Shown piece by piece: positions 1 through 6,378 of a DNA stretch of 6,792 nt. Within the stretch, counting starts at the first letter, position 1, and every line of letters begins with the position of its first letter. Position numbers and translations under genes: made by a program. The DNA is from Alphaproteobacteria bacterium (GTDB lineage: Bacteria; Pseudomonadota; Alphaproteobacteria; Sphingomonadales; Sphingomonadaceae): positions 1 through 6,792 of the forward strand of contig JAHJWA010000033.1 of NCBI GenBank assembly GCA_018828205.1, read 5' to 3'. Below the pieces are notes generated by a model. The model searched no databases. It had not been told where the DNA came from and was given only the letters and a program-made list of their open reading frames with translations.

Positions 1-100
1 CGCCACCGGCGATTCTCCGCTCGCGACGATGGAAGGCGAGACCCACGGCACCGACGCCGATGCCGGCGACTACCTCAAGGACGGCGAAGCCGAGAGCTGA
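1..100 (+). CDS. C-terminal end of an unrecognised acidic protein (partial)
   Basis: The frame with codons starting at base 2 is open from the window edge to a TGA at 98-100 and encodes 32 residues, ending DYLKDGEAES. The tail is rich in Asp, Glu, Gly and Thr, as in a flexible acidic C-terminus. That this is a real gene end is inferred from the open frame plus the strong terminator starting 28 nt after the stop on the same strand. The rest of the gene lies outside the window, so neither family nor function can be assigned. Confidence 0.6.
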   Translation, partial: ATGDSPLATMEGETHGTDADAGDYLKDGEAES

Positions 101-127
101 TCGCCTTTCCTGCAGGCACAAGGATCG

Positions 128-160
128 ACCCCGCCGGAGCGCAGCTCCGGCGGGGTTTTT
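128..160 (+). terminator. Strong rho-independent terminator
   Basis: A perfect 12-bp GC-rich stem (129-140 pairing with 144-155), extendable by the A128-T156 pair, closes a three-base loop GCA and runs directly into TTTTT at 156-160. This is a textbook intrinsic terminator. It lies 28 nt past the stop of the upstream partial gene and should separate that gene from the c-di-GMP gene downstream. Confidence 0.92.
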
Positions 161-217
161 CTTGGCCGAGAAGCAGTCGTCCGGAGCCATGCGGCGTCGT
201 GGGCTCGGGATAAGGGC

Positions 218-246
218 TTGCCCACGAGGGATTTTACCCCTTTAAC
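218..246 (+). promoter_or_regulatory. Candidate sigma-70 promoter for the GGDEF-EAL gene
   Basis: TTGCCC (218-223) and TTTAAC (241-246) are separated by exactly 17 nt, each matching the sigma-70 consensus hexamers at four of six positions. They sit after the upstream terminator and before the GGDEF-EAL gene, in a locally AT-rich patch. Transcription from here would give a leader of roughly 80 nt. The leader contains a small GC hairpin (266-271 with 279-284, seven-base loop) of unknown meaning. The call rests on sequence resemblance alone. Confidence 0.4.
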
Positions 247-336
247 AAAAGGCAAGGGGGCCGCCGCCGCCATCGGTCGGCGGCAGCGAGGACCGAGCGG
301 AACCCGTCCAGTCCAGGGAAAGCGTGATGTACCAAG

Positions 337-2661
337 GTGGATGAACGGGGCGAAATCGAAAGCCTCCTGCTGGGACGCCGGATCGACGCCCTGGTTTCGG
401 CCTCGCCCTTTGTTCTGGTCGCCGCGGTCTTCTCGATCGCGTTTCTCTTCGTCACTTTCGGCAACGACGTTCCACCGGGCTTGCTGGCCGGCTGGGCGCT
501 CTCGGCACTGCTGATCCTAGCCGTGCGCGTCGCGGTCATGCGACGCGTGGCGCAGGCGGAAAGCGATCCGTTGCGCTCGCGGCGCGGCTTCCGACTCATC
601 CAGGCGCTGATCGGGGCGAGCAGTCTGACGTGGGGATTCGGCATCCCGATGTTCGCCTATTACGGCTCCGGGCTCGATTTCGTGGTTCTGACTTTGGTCG
701 CCACGTCGATGTTTGTCGGCGTCCTGCTGATGAACCGCGCTATCCCTTCCGCCGCCCTGTTCCACACGGGCGCGCTGGCTGTGGCCCTGATCGTCGCCGC
801 CTGGCTGATCGCGCGATGGGATTCCTGGCCGGCGGTCGCGCTGATCCTGGTCTATGCTGCGGTTCTGGTGCGTTCGGTGCTGGCGCACGACCGCGCCTTC
901 GTCGCCGCGGTCACGACCGAACTCGAACGCGCCGAGAGCGAAGCGACCGTGAGGATGCTGCTCAACGAATACGAGGTTCAGGCCAGCGACTGGCTCTGGA
1001 CCGTGGGGCCGCGGGGCAATCTGCGCGAGGTGTCCGAGCGGCTGGCGCAGGCGTTCGGGCGCACCGCCGAAGAACTCGAGGGCAAGCCCTTCGTCGACCA
1101 GCTCAGCGCGGGGGACAGGCGCGACCGGCTGGGGCAAGCCCTGGTGCAGCGCCAGGCGTTCCGCGACATGCTGGTCAAGCTCGAACTCGACGGCGAGATC
1201 CGCTTCTGGCGCCTGTCGGCCCGACCGCGGATCGATGGCCGGATAACGGGGGTGGCGCGCGACGTCACCGATACGCAGATCATCGAGGAACGCGTCAGCT
1301 ATATGGCGCATTTCGACAGCCTGACCGGGCTGGCCAACCGCTACATGTTCAACGAGCGTCTGCGCGATGCGCTGGGCAAGCACGAGGGGGATTCGACGCG
1401 GGTCGCGCTGTTCTATCTCGATCTCGACGATTTCAAGGGCATCAACGACACCCAGGGCCATATGTTCGGCGACCGCCTGCTGCGCGAGGTCGGGGCCCGG
1501 CTGGAGCAGGATGTGTGCAACGACGACCTCGTTGCAAGGCTGGGCGGGGACGAATTCGCGGTGATCATCGTCACCAATTCGGGCGATGGCATGCTGATCG
1601 AGCGGGCGCACCGTTTCCTGACGATCCTGCGCGAGCCCTTCGAGATCGACGGCCAGACGGTCATTTCGACCGCCAGCGTCGGCGTAGCCCGCTGCGGCGA
1701 GGAACCTTGCGAGGCCGACGAACTGATGCGCCGCGCCGACCTCGCCCTTCACGCGGCCAAGGCCAAGGGTCGCGATCATGTCGCGCTCTTCGACCAGCGG
1801 CTCGACAGCGAGATGCAGGAACGCCGCCGGATCGAGCACGAATTGCGCGATGCGATCAAGCGCGACGAATTGCGGGTTCATTATCAGCCGCTGATCGACC
1901 TCGATAATGGGGCGACCGTGGCCTATGAGGCGCTGGTCCGCTGGGAACACCCTCAGCGCGGCATGCTGCCGCCCTTGCAGTTCCTCACGGTCGCCGAGAA
2001 CACCGGACTCATCATCCCGCTGGGCGACTGGGTGATCCGCCGCGCACTCAACGAAATGGCGAAATGGGAGGGAGATTTCCGCATCTCCATCAATCTTTCG
2101 CCCACCCAGATCCGCTCCGCGCATTTGCTGGATTCGATAACCGATGCCTTGTCGGAATCGGGGATGGACCCGCGCCGGGTCGAGTTCGAGATCACCGAAC
2201 ACGTCATCCTCGAGCACAATGACGTGGCGCTGGCCACGCTGACCAGGCTGCGCGAAATGGGGATGAGCATCGCGCTCGATGATTTCGGGACGGGCTATTC
2301 CTCGCTCAGCTATCTGCGCCGCTTTCCATTCGACCGGATCAAGATCGATCGCGACTTCGTCAAGGATCTGGGCGAAAGCGCTTCCGCTCGGGCGATCGTG
2401 TCGGCGATCACGCGGCTCGCCGATGCGATGGGCATTCCGACCACAGCCGAAGGCGTCGAACTGCCCGAGCAGCTCGATCTGCTGCGCAAGCTGGGCTGCA
2501 ACGAGGCGCAGGGCTATCTCATTCTCGAACCGGTGGCCGCGAGCCGGCTGGGCGATCCGCAGGATGAGGCGAGCCGCGTTCCCGACCTGGGCGGCAGCGT
2601 GCTCGATTACCGCAAGGCGCGGCGCGCTGCCCTGGCGCGGCGCCGCAAACGGACGGCCTAG
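337..2661 (+). CDS. Membrane bifunctional diguanylate cyclase/phosphodiesterase (6TM-PAS-GGDEF-EAL)
   Basis: This inner-membrane protein of 774 residues should make and/or degrade cyclic di-GMP. Six hydrophobic segments lie at about residues 24-41, 47-68, 87-109, 114-132, 139-159 and 163-182. A PAS-like domain follows (about 210-315; DWLW start, VARDVTD end), then GGDEF (about 320-480) and EAL (about 500-735). The active-site motif is intact GGDEF (403-407), with metal-site Asp362. The I-site RxxD is degenerate, with Cys394 in place of Arg and Asp397 kept. EAL residues look complete: E531 of EAL, N586, E618 and E621 (EITEH), D648/D649 of DDFGTG, K669, E705 and Q725. This supports a working phosphodiesterase. 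The tail is strongly basic. The start is GTG: an in-frame TGA at 325-327 excludes anything further upstream, and the next in-frame ATG (538) would remove the first transmembrane segment. No good Shine-Dalgarno precedes the GTG. The ligand of the sensory region is unknown. The net activity cannot be read from sequence. Confidence 0.95.
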   Translation: MDERGEIESLLLGRRIDALVSASPFVLVAAVFSIAFLFVTFGNDVPPGLLAGWALSALLILAVRVAVMRRVAQAESDPLRSRRGFRLIQALIGASSLTWGFGIPMFAYYGSGLDFVVLTLVATSMFVGVLLMNRAIPSAALFHTGALAVALIVAAWLIARWDSWPAVALILVYAAVLVRSVLAHDRAFVAAVTTELERAESEATVRMLLNEYEVQASDWLWTVGPRGNLREVSERLAQAFGRTAEELEGKPFVDQLSAGDRRDRLGQALVQRQAFRDMLVKLELDGEIRFWRLSARPRIDGRITGVARDVTDTQIIEERVSYMAHFDSLTGLANRYMFNERLRDALGKHEGDSTRVALFYLDLDDFKGINDTQGHMFGDRLLREVGARLEQDVCNDDLVARLGGDEFAVIIVTNSGDGMLIERAHRFLTILREPFEIDGQTVISTASVGVARCGEEPCEADELMRRADLALHAAKAKGRDHVALFDQRLDSEMQERRRIEHELRDAIKRDELRVHYQPLIDLDNGATVAYEALVRWEHPQRGMLPPLQFLTVAENTGLIIPLGDWVIRRALNEMAKWEGDFRISINLSPTQIRSAHLLDSITDALSESGMDPRRVEFEITEHVILEHNDVALATLTRLREMGMSIALDDFGTGYSSLSYLRRFPFDRIKIDRDFVKDLGESASARAIVSAITRLADAMGIPTTAEGVELPEQLDLLRKLGCNEAQGYLILEPVAASRLGDPQDEASRVPDLGGSVLDYRKARRAALARRRKRTA

Positions 2662-2745
2662 GGCGGGGACACCCATTTCCTCGCTTCTTCGCCCGCGTGG
2701 AAGCCCCCTCGCTAATGCTTCGTCTGCAGGCTATCGGCGCAGGCT

Positions 2746-4113
2746 ATGACGACCGTAACCCGCTTCGCCCCCTCGCCGACCGGCCGGCTCCATGTCGGCA
2801 ATATCCGCACCGCGCTCCACAATTGGATGCTCGCGCGCAAGGCGGGCGGGCGTTTCCTGCTGCGGATCGACGACACCGACGCCGAGCGCAGCCGCGAGGA
2901 CTATGTCGACGCGATCCGCGAGGACCTTGCCTGGCTCGGGCTCGAACCCGATGGCGAGGAGCGCCAGTCCGCGCGGCTGGCGATCTACGAGGCGGCGTTC
3001 GAGCGGCTGCGCGTGGCCGGCCGCGTCTATCCCGCCTATGAAACCGCGCAGGAGCTCGATCTCAAGCGCAAGATTCAGCTCGGACGGGGGCTGCCGCCGG
3101 TCTACGACCGCGCGGCGCTGGATCTCACCGACCGGCAGCGGGCCGAAAAGGAGGCCGAGGGGATCACGCCCCACTGGCGCTTCCGGCTCGATCATACCGC
3201 TCCGATCGCATGGGACGACGGGGTCCGCGGCAAGCAAAAATTCGATCCCGCGCAGCTTTCCGACCCGGTGGTCCGGCGCGCCGACGGATCGTGGCTCTAC
3301 ATGCTGCCGAGCGCGGTCGATGATATCGAGATGGGGGTCACCCATGTGCTCCGCGGCGAAGACCACGTCTCCAACACCGCGGTGCAGATCCAGATCTTTG
3401 CTGCGCTTCATACTGCAGGGATGGCGGGCGCGGATGCGGCAGCAAATCTGCAGCATCCGGCCTTCGCGCACGAGGCCTTGCTGGTCGGGAAAGAGGGCAA
3501 GCTCTCCAAGCGGCTGGGCTCGCTGGGCTGCGACGCCTTTCGCGAGCGCGGCATCGAGCCCGAGGCGCTGATCGCGCTGCTGGCGCGGCTGGGGACCTCG
3601 CTGCCGGTCGAGCCGATCGCCGATCGCGCGGCGCTGATCGCGAGCTTCGATCTGGGCACCTTCGGCCGCGCCCCGGCGCGCTTCGACGAGGCCGATCTCG
3701 AACGCGTCAACGCCGCGATCGTCCACCAGCTGCCCTATGAGCGGATCGCCGATCGCCTGCCTGCGGGGATGGACGAGGCGGGCTGGCACGCGATCCGTCC
3801 CAATCTAGAAACCCTGGCTCAGGCGGGCGACTGGTGGCGGCTGGTCACCGGACCGATCGAACCGGGCGAATTCTCGGCGGAGGATCGCGCGTTTCTGGCC
3901 GAAGCCGCGCAAGCGCTCGAATGGAGCGAGGATCCCTGGCAGGCGCTTACCGCGCGGCTCAAGGCAAGCACCGGACGCAAGGGCAAACCGCTGTTCCTGC
4001 CGCTGCGGCTGGCGCTGACGGGGATGGGCCACGGCCCCGACATGGGCGAATTGCTGCCGCTGATCGGCGAGGCCGAAGCGCGCGCCAGGCTGGAGCGCGC
4101 CGCGCGAGGCTAG
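2746..4113 (+). CDS. gltX: Glutamyl-tRNA synthetase (class I)
   Basis: This cytoplasmic enzyme of 455 residues charges tRNA with glutamate using ATP. Class I signatures are clear: FAPSPTGRLHVGN (7-19), where HVGN is the HIGH-type motif; RIDDTD (40-45); LRGEDHVSNT near 202-211; and KLSKR (252-256) as the KMSKS-type motif. The catalytic Rossmann and connective regions occupy about 1-310 and the helical anticodon-binding part about 320-455. It is slightly shorter than typical bacterial GluRS (about 470-500). The zinc-binding cysteines found in some GluRS are absent, with Ala where YPCYET-type enzymes have Cys. ATG 2746 is chosen because the conserved N-terminus begins at once. The AGG at 2741-2743 lies too close to be a good ribosome site. 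It starts 84 nt after the c-di-GMP gene, so co-transcription is possible but unproven. Alphaproteobacteria often carry two GluRS paralogues. Which one this is, and whether it also charges tRNA-Gln, cannot be settled here. Confidence 0.93.
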   Translation: MTTVTRFAPSPTGRLHVGNIRTALHNWMLARKAGGRFLLRIDDTDAERSREDYVDAIREDLAWLGLEPDGEERQSARLAIYEAAFERLRVAGRVYPAYETAQELDLKRKIQLGRGLPPVYDRAALDLTDRQRAEKEAEGITPHWRFRLDHTAPIAWDDGVRGKQKFDPAQLSDPVVRRADGSWLYMLPSAVDDIEMGVTHVLRGEDHVSNTAVQIQIFAALHTAGMAGADAAANLQHPAFAHEALLVGKEGKLSKRLGSLGCDAFRERGIEPEALIALLARLGTSLPVEPIADRAALIASFDLGTFGRAPARFDEADLERVNAAIVHQLPYERIADRLPAGMDEAGWHAIRPNLETLAQAGDWWRLVTGPIEPGEFSAEDRAFLAEAAQALEWSEDPWQALTARLKASTGRKGKPLFLPLRLALTGMGHGPDMGELLPLIGEAEARARLERAARG

Positions 4114-4134
4114 CGCGCCGCGCGCCCGGCGCGC
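4113..4134. terminator. Possible bidirectional terminator between convergent gltX and pyk
   Basis: An 8-bp perfect all-GC stem (4113-4120 pairing with 4127-4134) with a six-base loop fills the 22-nt gap between the two convergent stop codons. There is no T-run on either side, so it is not a classical intrinsic terminator. It could still act as a transcript 3'-end barrier for both genes. The function is inferred from position and symmetry. Confidence 0.4.
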
Positions 4135-4135
4135 A

Positions 4136-5590
4136 TCAGCTCTCGTATTTTTCCAGCTCGTTGCCCGTGAGCGTGACGACGTGGAGCAGATTGGTCGATC
4201 CCGGCGTGCCGAAGGGCACCCCGGCGAGCACGATCAGCTTGTCGCCGCCGGTGGCGAAGCGGTGCCGCAGCGCCATCCGCTTGCCCTTGGCGATCATCTC
4301 CTCGAAACTGCCGATGTCGCGCGTGACCACCGCATGCGCGCCCCACAGCAGCCCGACCCGCCGCGCGGTGTCGTGCGACGGCGTGAGCACCATCATCGGC
4401 ACCGAGGGGCGCTCGCGGGCGACGCGGCGCGCGGTCGAACCCGAGCCGGTGAACACGGTGATCGCCTTGATCGCCACCGTGTCGGCCACGGTCATGCAGG
4501 AATGCGCCAGCGCATCCGCGGTGGTCCGGTCGGGCGGGGTGTCGAGAAAGCGCACCCGCTCGATATAGCCCTCGTCGCGTTCGACCTGGACCGCGATGCG
4601 GTGCATGATGGTGACCGCTTCCTCGGGCCATTCGCCCGCCGCGGTTTCCGCCGAGAGCATCACCGCATCGGCGCCGTCATAGACCGCGTTCGCGACATCG
4701 GAGACCTCGGCGCGGGTCGGGGCGGGGCTCTCGATCATCGATTCGAGCATCTGCGTCGCCACGATCACCGGCTTGCCGACCAGCCGCGCGGTGTTGACGA
4801 TCCGTTTCTGCAGCGGCGGCACCTCCTGCGGCTCGAGCTCGACCCCGAGATCGCCGCGCGCCACCATGATCCCGTCGGCCAGTTCGACGATCTCGTCGAG
4901 CCGGCGGATCGCCATCGGTTTCTCGATCTTGGCGCAGAGTGCCGCCTTGCCGCCGATCAGCTTGCGCGCCTCGGCGATATCCTCGGGGCGCTGGACGAAG
5001 CTCAGCCCGATCCAGTCGACCCCCTGCGAGAGCGCGAAGGCGAGGTCGCGGCGATCCTTTTCGGTCAGCGCCGGGATCGGGATCTCCGCATCGGGGACAT
5101 TGACGCCCTTGCGGTCGGAGATGACCCCGCCGACCTCGGCCGAACACAGGATCGCGTCCTCGCCTGCGCGGATCACCCGCAGCCGGATCTTGCCGTCGTT
5201 GATCAGCAGCCGCTGGCCCTTCTCGAGCAGGCCGAACAGTTCGGGATGCGGCAGCTCGACCCTGGTCTCGTCGCCCGGCGTGGGATCGCGGTCGAGGGTG
5301 AAATGACCCGAATGGCGGATCACCGCCTTGCCGTCCCTGAACTTGCCGACGCGCAGCTTGGGACCCTGCAGATCCGCGAAGATCGGGATCGGGCGACCGA
5401 ACTGCTTTTCCAGCGCGCGGATGTTGCGGATGGATTCGGCGTGGGTCTCGTGCTCGCCATGGCTCATGTTGACGCGGAAGGCGTCGGCCCCGGCTGCGAA
5501 CAGCCGGCGCATGACGTCGGGGTCGGTGCAGGCGGGGCCGAGGGTGGCGAGGATCTTGACCTTGCGGCCGCGCGGATCGAATTTTCTCAT
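4136..5590 (-). CDS. pyk: Pyruvate kinase
   Basis: This cytoplasmic glycolytic enzyme of 484 residues converts phosphoenolpyruvate and ADP to pyruvate and ATP. Visible motifs are KILATLGPA at the N-terminus, FRVNMSHG (38-45), the AKIEKP active site with Lys221, metal ligands Glu223 and Asp247 (DGIMVARGDLG), Thr279 in ATQMLESM, and the DVANAVYDGADAVMLSAE stretch. The A, B and C domains follow in normal order and the length is typical. Lys78 stands where K+-dependent pyruvate kinases have Glu (QGPKLR). The ATG at 5590 (MRKFDPRG) is preferred. An in-frame TTG at 5620 would add ten residues (first-residue Met, then QQRRGIAKR) that look unconserved, and neither start has a strong ribosome site. 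The gene is convergent with gltX and divergent from DUF1244. Confidence 0.96.
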   Translation of the reverse strand: MRKFDPRGRKVKILATLGPACTDPDVMRRLFAAGADAFRVNMSHGEHETHAESIRNIRALEKQFGRPIPIFADLQGPKLRVGKFRDGKAVIRHSGHFTLDRDPTPGDETRVELPHPELFGLLEKGQRLLINDGKIRLRVIRAGEDAILCSAEVGGVISDRKGVNVPDAEIPIPALTEKDRRDLAFALSQGVDWIGLSFVQRPEDIAEARKLIGGKAALCAKIEKPMAIRRLDEIVELADGIMVARGDLGVELEPQEVPPLQKRIVNTARLVGKPVIVATQMLESMIESPAPTRAEVSDVANAVYDGADAVMLSAETAAGEWPEEAVTIMHRIAVQVERDEGYIERVRFLDTPPDRTTADALAHSCMTVADTVAIKAITVFTGSGSTARRVARERPSVPMMVLTPSHDTARRVGLLWGAHAVVTRDIGSFEEMIAKGKRMALRHRFATGGDKLIVLAGVPFGTPGSTNLLHVVTLTGNELEKYES

Positions 5591-5596
5591 GCGCTT

Positions 5597-5625
5597 CGCT
5601 ATGCCACGCCGCTGTTGCAACTCAA
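5597..5625 (-). promoter_or_regulatory. Candidate pyk promoter in the divergent gap
   Basis: Read on the minus strand, TTGAGT (5625-5620) is followed after 17 nt by ATAGCG (5602-5597); CATAGC after 16 nt is an alternative. The -35 is good and the -10 is weak. Transcription would begin within a few bases of the ATG at 5590, giving a leaderless or near-leaderless pyk mRNA, which would agree with the lack of a clear ribosome site. If the TTG at 5620 were the true start, this promoter call would be wrong. Confidence 0.28.
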
Positions 5626-5640
5626 GGACGAAGCCGCACC

Positions 5641-5952
5641 ATGACCACGAATAGCGATTCCCTCGACGCCCTGCCCGACGATGTCGCCGCCGCCGCCTTC
5701 CGCCGGCTGGTGCGGCACCTGCAGCACCGCCACGATGCCCAGAACATCGATCTGATGGGGCTGTCGGGCTTCTGCCGCAACTGCCTGGCCGACTGGATCC
5801 GCGATGCGGGCTACGAGGGCGACAAGGCGCAGGCGCGCGCGCTGATCCACGGAATGCCCGCGGAGGAGTGGAAAGCCAGTCGCCAGACCCCCGCGAGCGA
5901 GGAGCAATTGCGGCGGATGGAAGAGAGCGTGGCGAAGAATCGCGTGGAATAG
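5641..5952 (+). CDS. DUF1244 family protein (SMc04008-like)
   Basis: This small soluble protein of 103 residues has no assigned biochemical function. It is recognised by AAAFRRLVRHLQ (17-28), the NIDLMGLSGFCRNCLADW stretch (35-52) and HGMPAEEWK (70-78), which I know as hallmarks of DUF1244. The two cysteines, Cys45 and Cys48 in the CRNC pair, are the obvious candidates for metal binding or redox activity; that is inference. No signal peptide or membrane segment is visible. ATG 5641 has AAGGA at 5624-5628, a 12-nt spacing that is slightly long. The gene is divergent from pyk and followed on the same strand by gapR, 79 nt downstream. Confidence 0.9.
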   Translation: MTTNSDSLDALPDDVAAAAFRRLVRHLQHRHDAQNIDLMGLSGFCRNCLADWIRDAGYEGDKAQARALIHGMPAEEWKASRQTPASEEQLRRMEESVAKNRVE

Positions 5953-5957
5953 CGCGC

Positions 5958-5992
5958 CCGCGCCTTCACCCACCCGGCGCGGTCGGCTAGCA
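5958..5992 (+). promoter_or_regulatory. Hairpin and candidate promoter upstream of gapR
   Basis: A perfect 7-bp GC stem (5958-5964 with 5976-5982) has an 11-nt loop and lies just after the DUF1244 stop, without a T-run. TTCACC in its loop (5965-5970) is followed after 17 nt by TAGCAG (5988-5993), a weak sigma-70-like pair. The -10 area reads GGCTAGCAGG. The element could be a transcript end for DUF1244, a promoter for gapR, or both; neither is proven. Confidence 0.3.
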
Positions 5993-6031
5993 GGCGGCCA
6001 ACCGATTCTCATTTCATTGGAGCATTCAACC

Positions 6032-6268
6032 ATGGCCGAAGCCACCGACGACCGCCTGCGCCTGCTGATCGAGCGCGTCGAGCGCCTCGAAGAGGAGAAG
6101 AAGGGCATCGCCGACGACATCCGCGACGTCTACGCCGAATCCAAGGCGGTCGGCTACGATCCCAAGATCATGCGCCAGATCGTCCGGCTGCGGAAGATGA
6201 AGCCCGACGATCGTTCCGAACAGGAAACCATCCTCGAGACCTACAAGAACGCGCTCGGCATGGGGTGA
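6032..6268 (+). CDS. gapR: GapR-type nucleoid-associated protein (DUF2312/UPF0335)
   Basis: This small DNA-binding protein of 78 residues belongs to the family of Caulobacter GapR. That protein clamps onto overtwisted DNA ahead of replication and transcription and stimulates topoisomerases (established for Caulobacter). The family signature is clear: RLLIERVERLEEEKKGI (10-26), DDIRDVYAESKAVGYD (28-43), KIMRQIVRLRKMK (45-57) and ETYKNALG at the end. The N-terminal half is a long amphipathic helix likely to form a coiled coil (hydrophobics at 9, 12, 16, 19, 26, 30, 33). Basic residues cluster at 45-57, the likely DNA-contact part. ATG 6032 is chosen because GGAG at 6019-6022 sits nine bases upstream. 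An in-frame TTG at 6017 would add five residues but would itself overlap that ribosome site. It is slightly shorter than the Caulobacter protein but looks complete. Confidence 0.94.
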   Translation: MAEATDDRLRLLIERVERLEEEKKGIADDIRDVYAESKAVGYDPKIMRQIVRLRKMKPDDRSEQETILETYKNALGMG

Positions 6269-6284
6269 AGCCTCCCGGCGGCAC

Positions 6285-6313
6285 TTGATCGCGCGCGTGT
6301 ACTGCCTTAGTAA
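6285..6313 (+). promoter_or_regulatory. Candidate promoter for the YbjQ-family gene
   Basis: TTGATC (6285-6290), preceded by C as in many alphaproteobacterial -35 boxes, is followed after 17 nt by TAGTAA (6308-6313). It lies in the 110-nt gap after gapR, in which I see no terminator, so the YbjQ gene may be expressed both from here and by read-through. The call is based on resemblance only. Confidence 0.33.
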
Positions 6314-6378
6314 CACAGCATCGAGCGTTCCGACTGCCACCGGCGATCGGCGGCGCGGTGACGAAAGGGAGAGGCAAC

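Noticed and set aside
237..259. A second terminator-like hairpin (CCCCTT with AAGGGG)
   Set aside because: Six weak base pairs with an 11-base loop and no following T-run; the area is better explained as promoter and leader.
255..336. A c-di-GMP riboswitch in the leader of the GGDEF-EAL gene
   Set aside because: It would fit the gene's function, but the roughly 80-nt leader shows only one small GC hairpin and no recognisable GEMM-type conserved core.
630..1907. A 425-codon plus-strand frame inside the GGDEF-EAL gene
   Set aside because: An out-of-frame shadow with an Arg/Gly/Ala-rich translation typical of frame-shifted GC-rich DNA.
517..2676. A 719-codon open frame antisense to the GGDEF-EAL gene
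   Set aside because: Long antisense frames are expected in GC-rich genes. The translation shows no recognisable domain and the sense strand has full catalytic motifs.
2731..3789. A 352-codon minus-strand frame opposite gltX
   Set aside because: Antisense shadow of a clearly coding, motif-bearing gltX.
5591..5620. Extended pyruvate kinase start at TTG 5620
   Set aside because: It adds ten residues without family resemblance and uses a rare start codon without a ribosome site; ATG 5590 matches the usual N-terminus.
4181..5644. A 487-codon plus-strand frame antisense to pyk
   Set aside because: It lies almost wholly opposite the pyruvate kinase gene, is rich in His, Arg and Asp and matches no known family.
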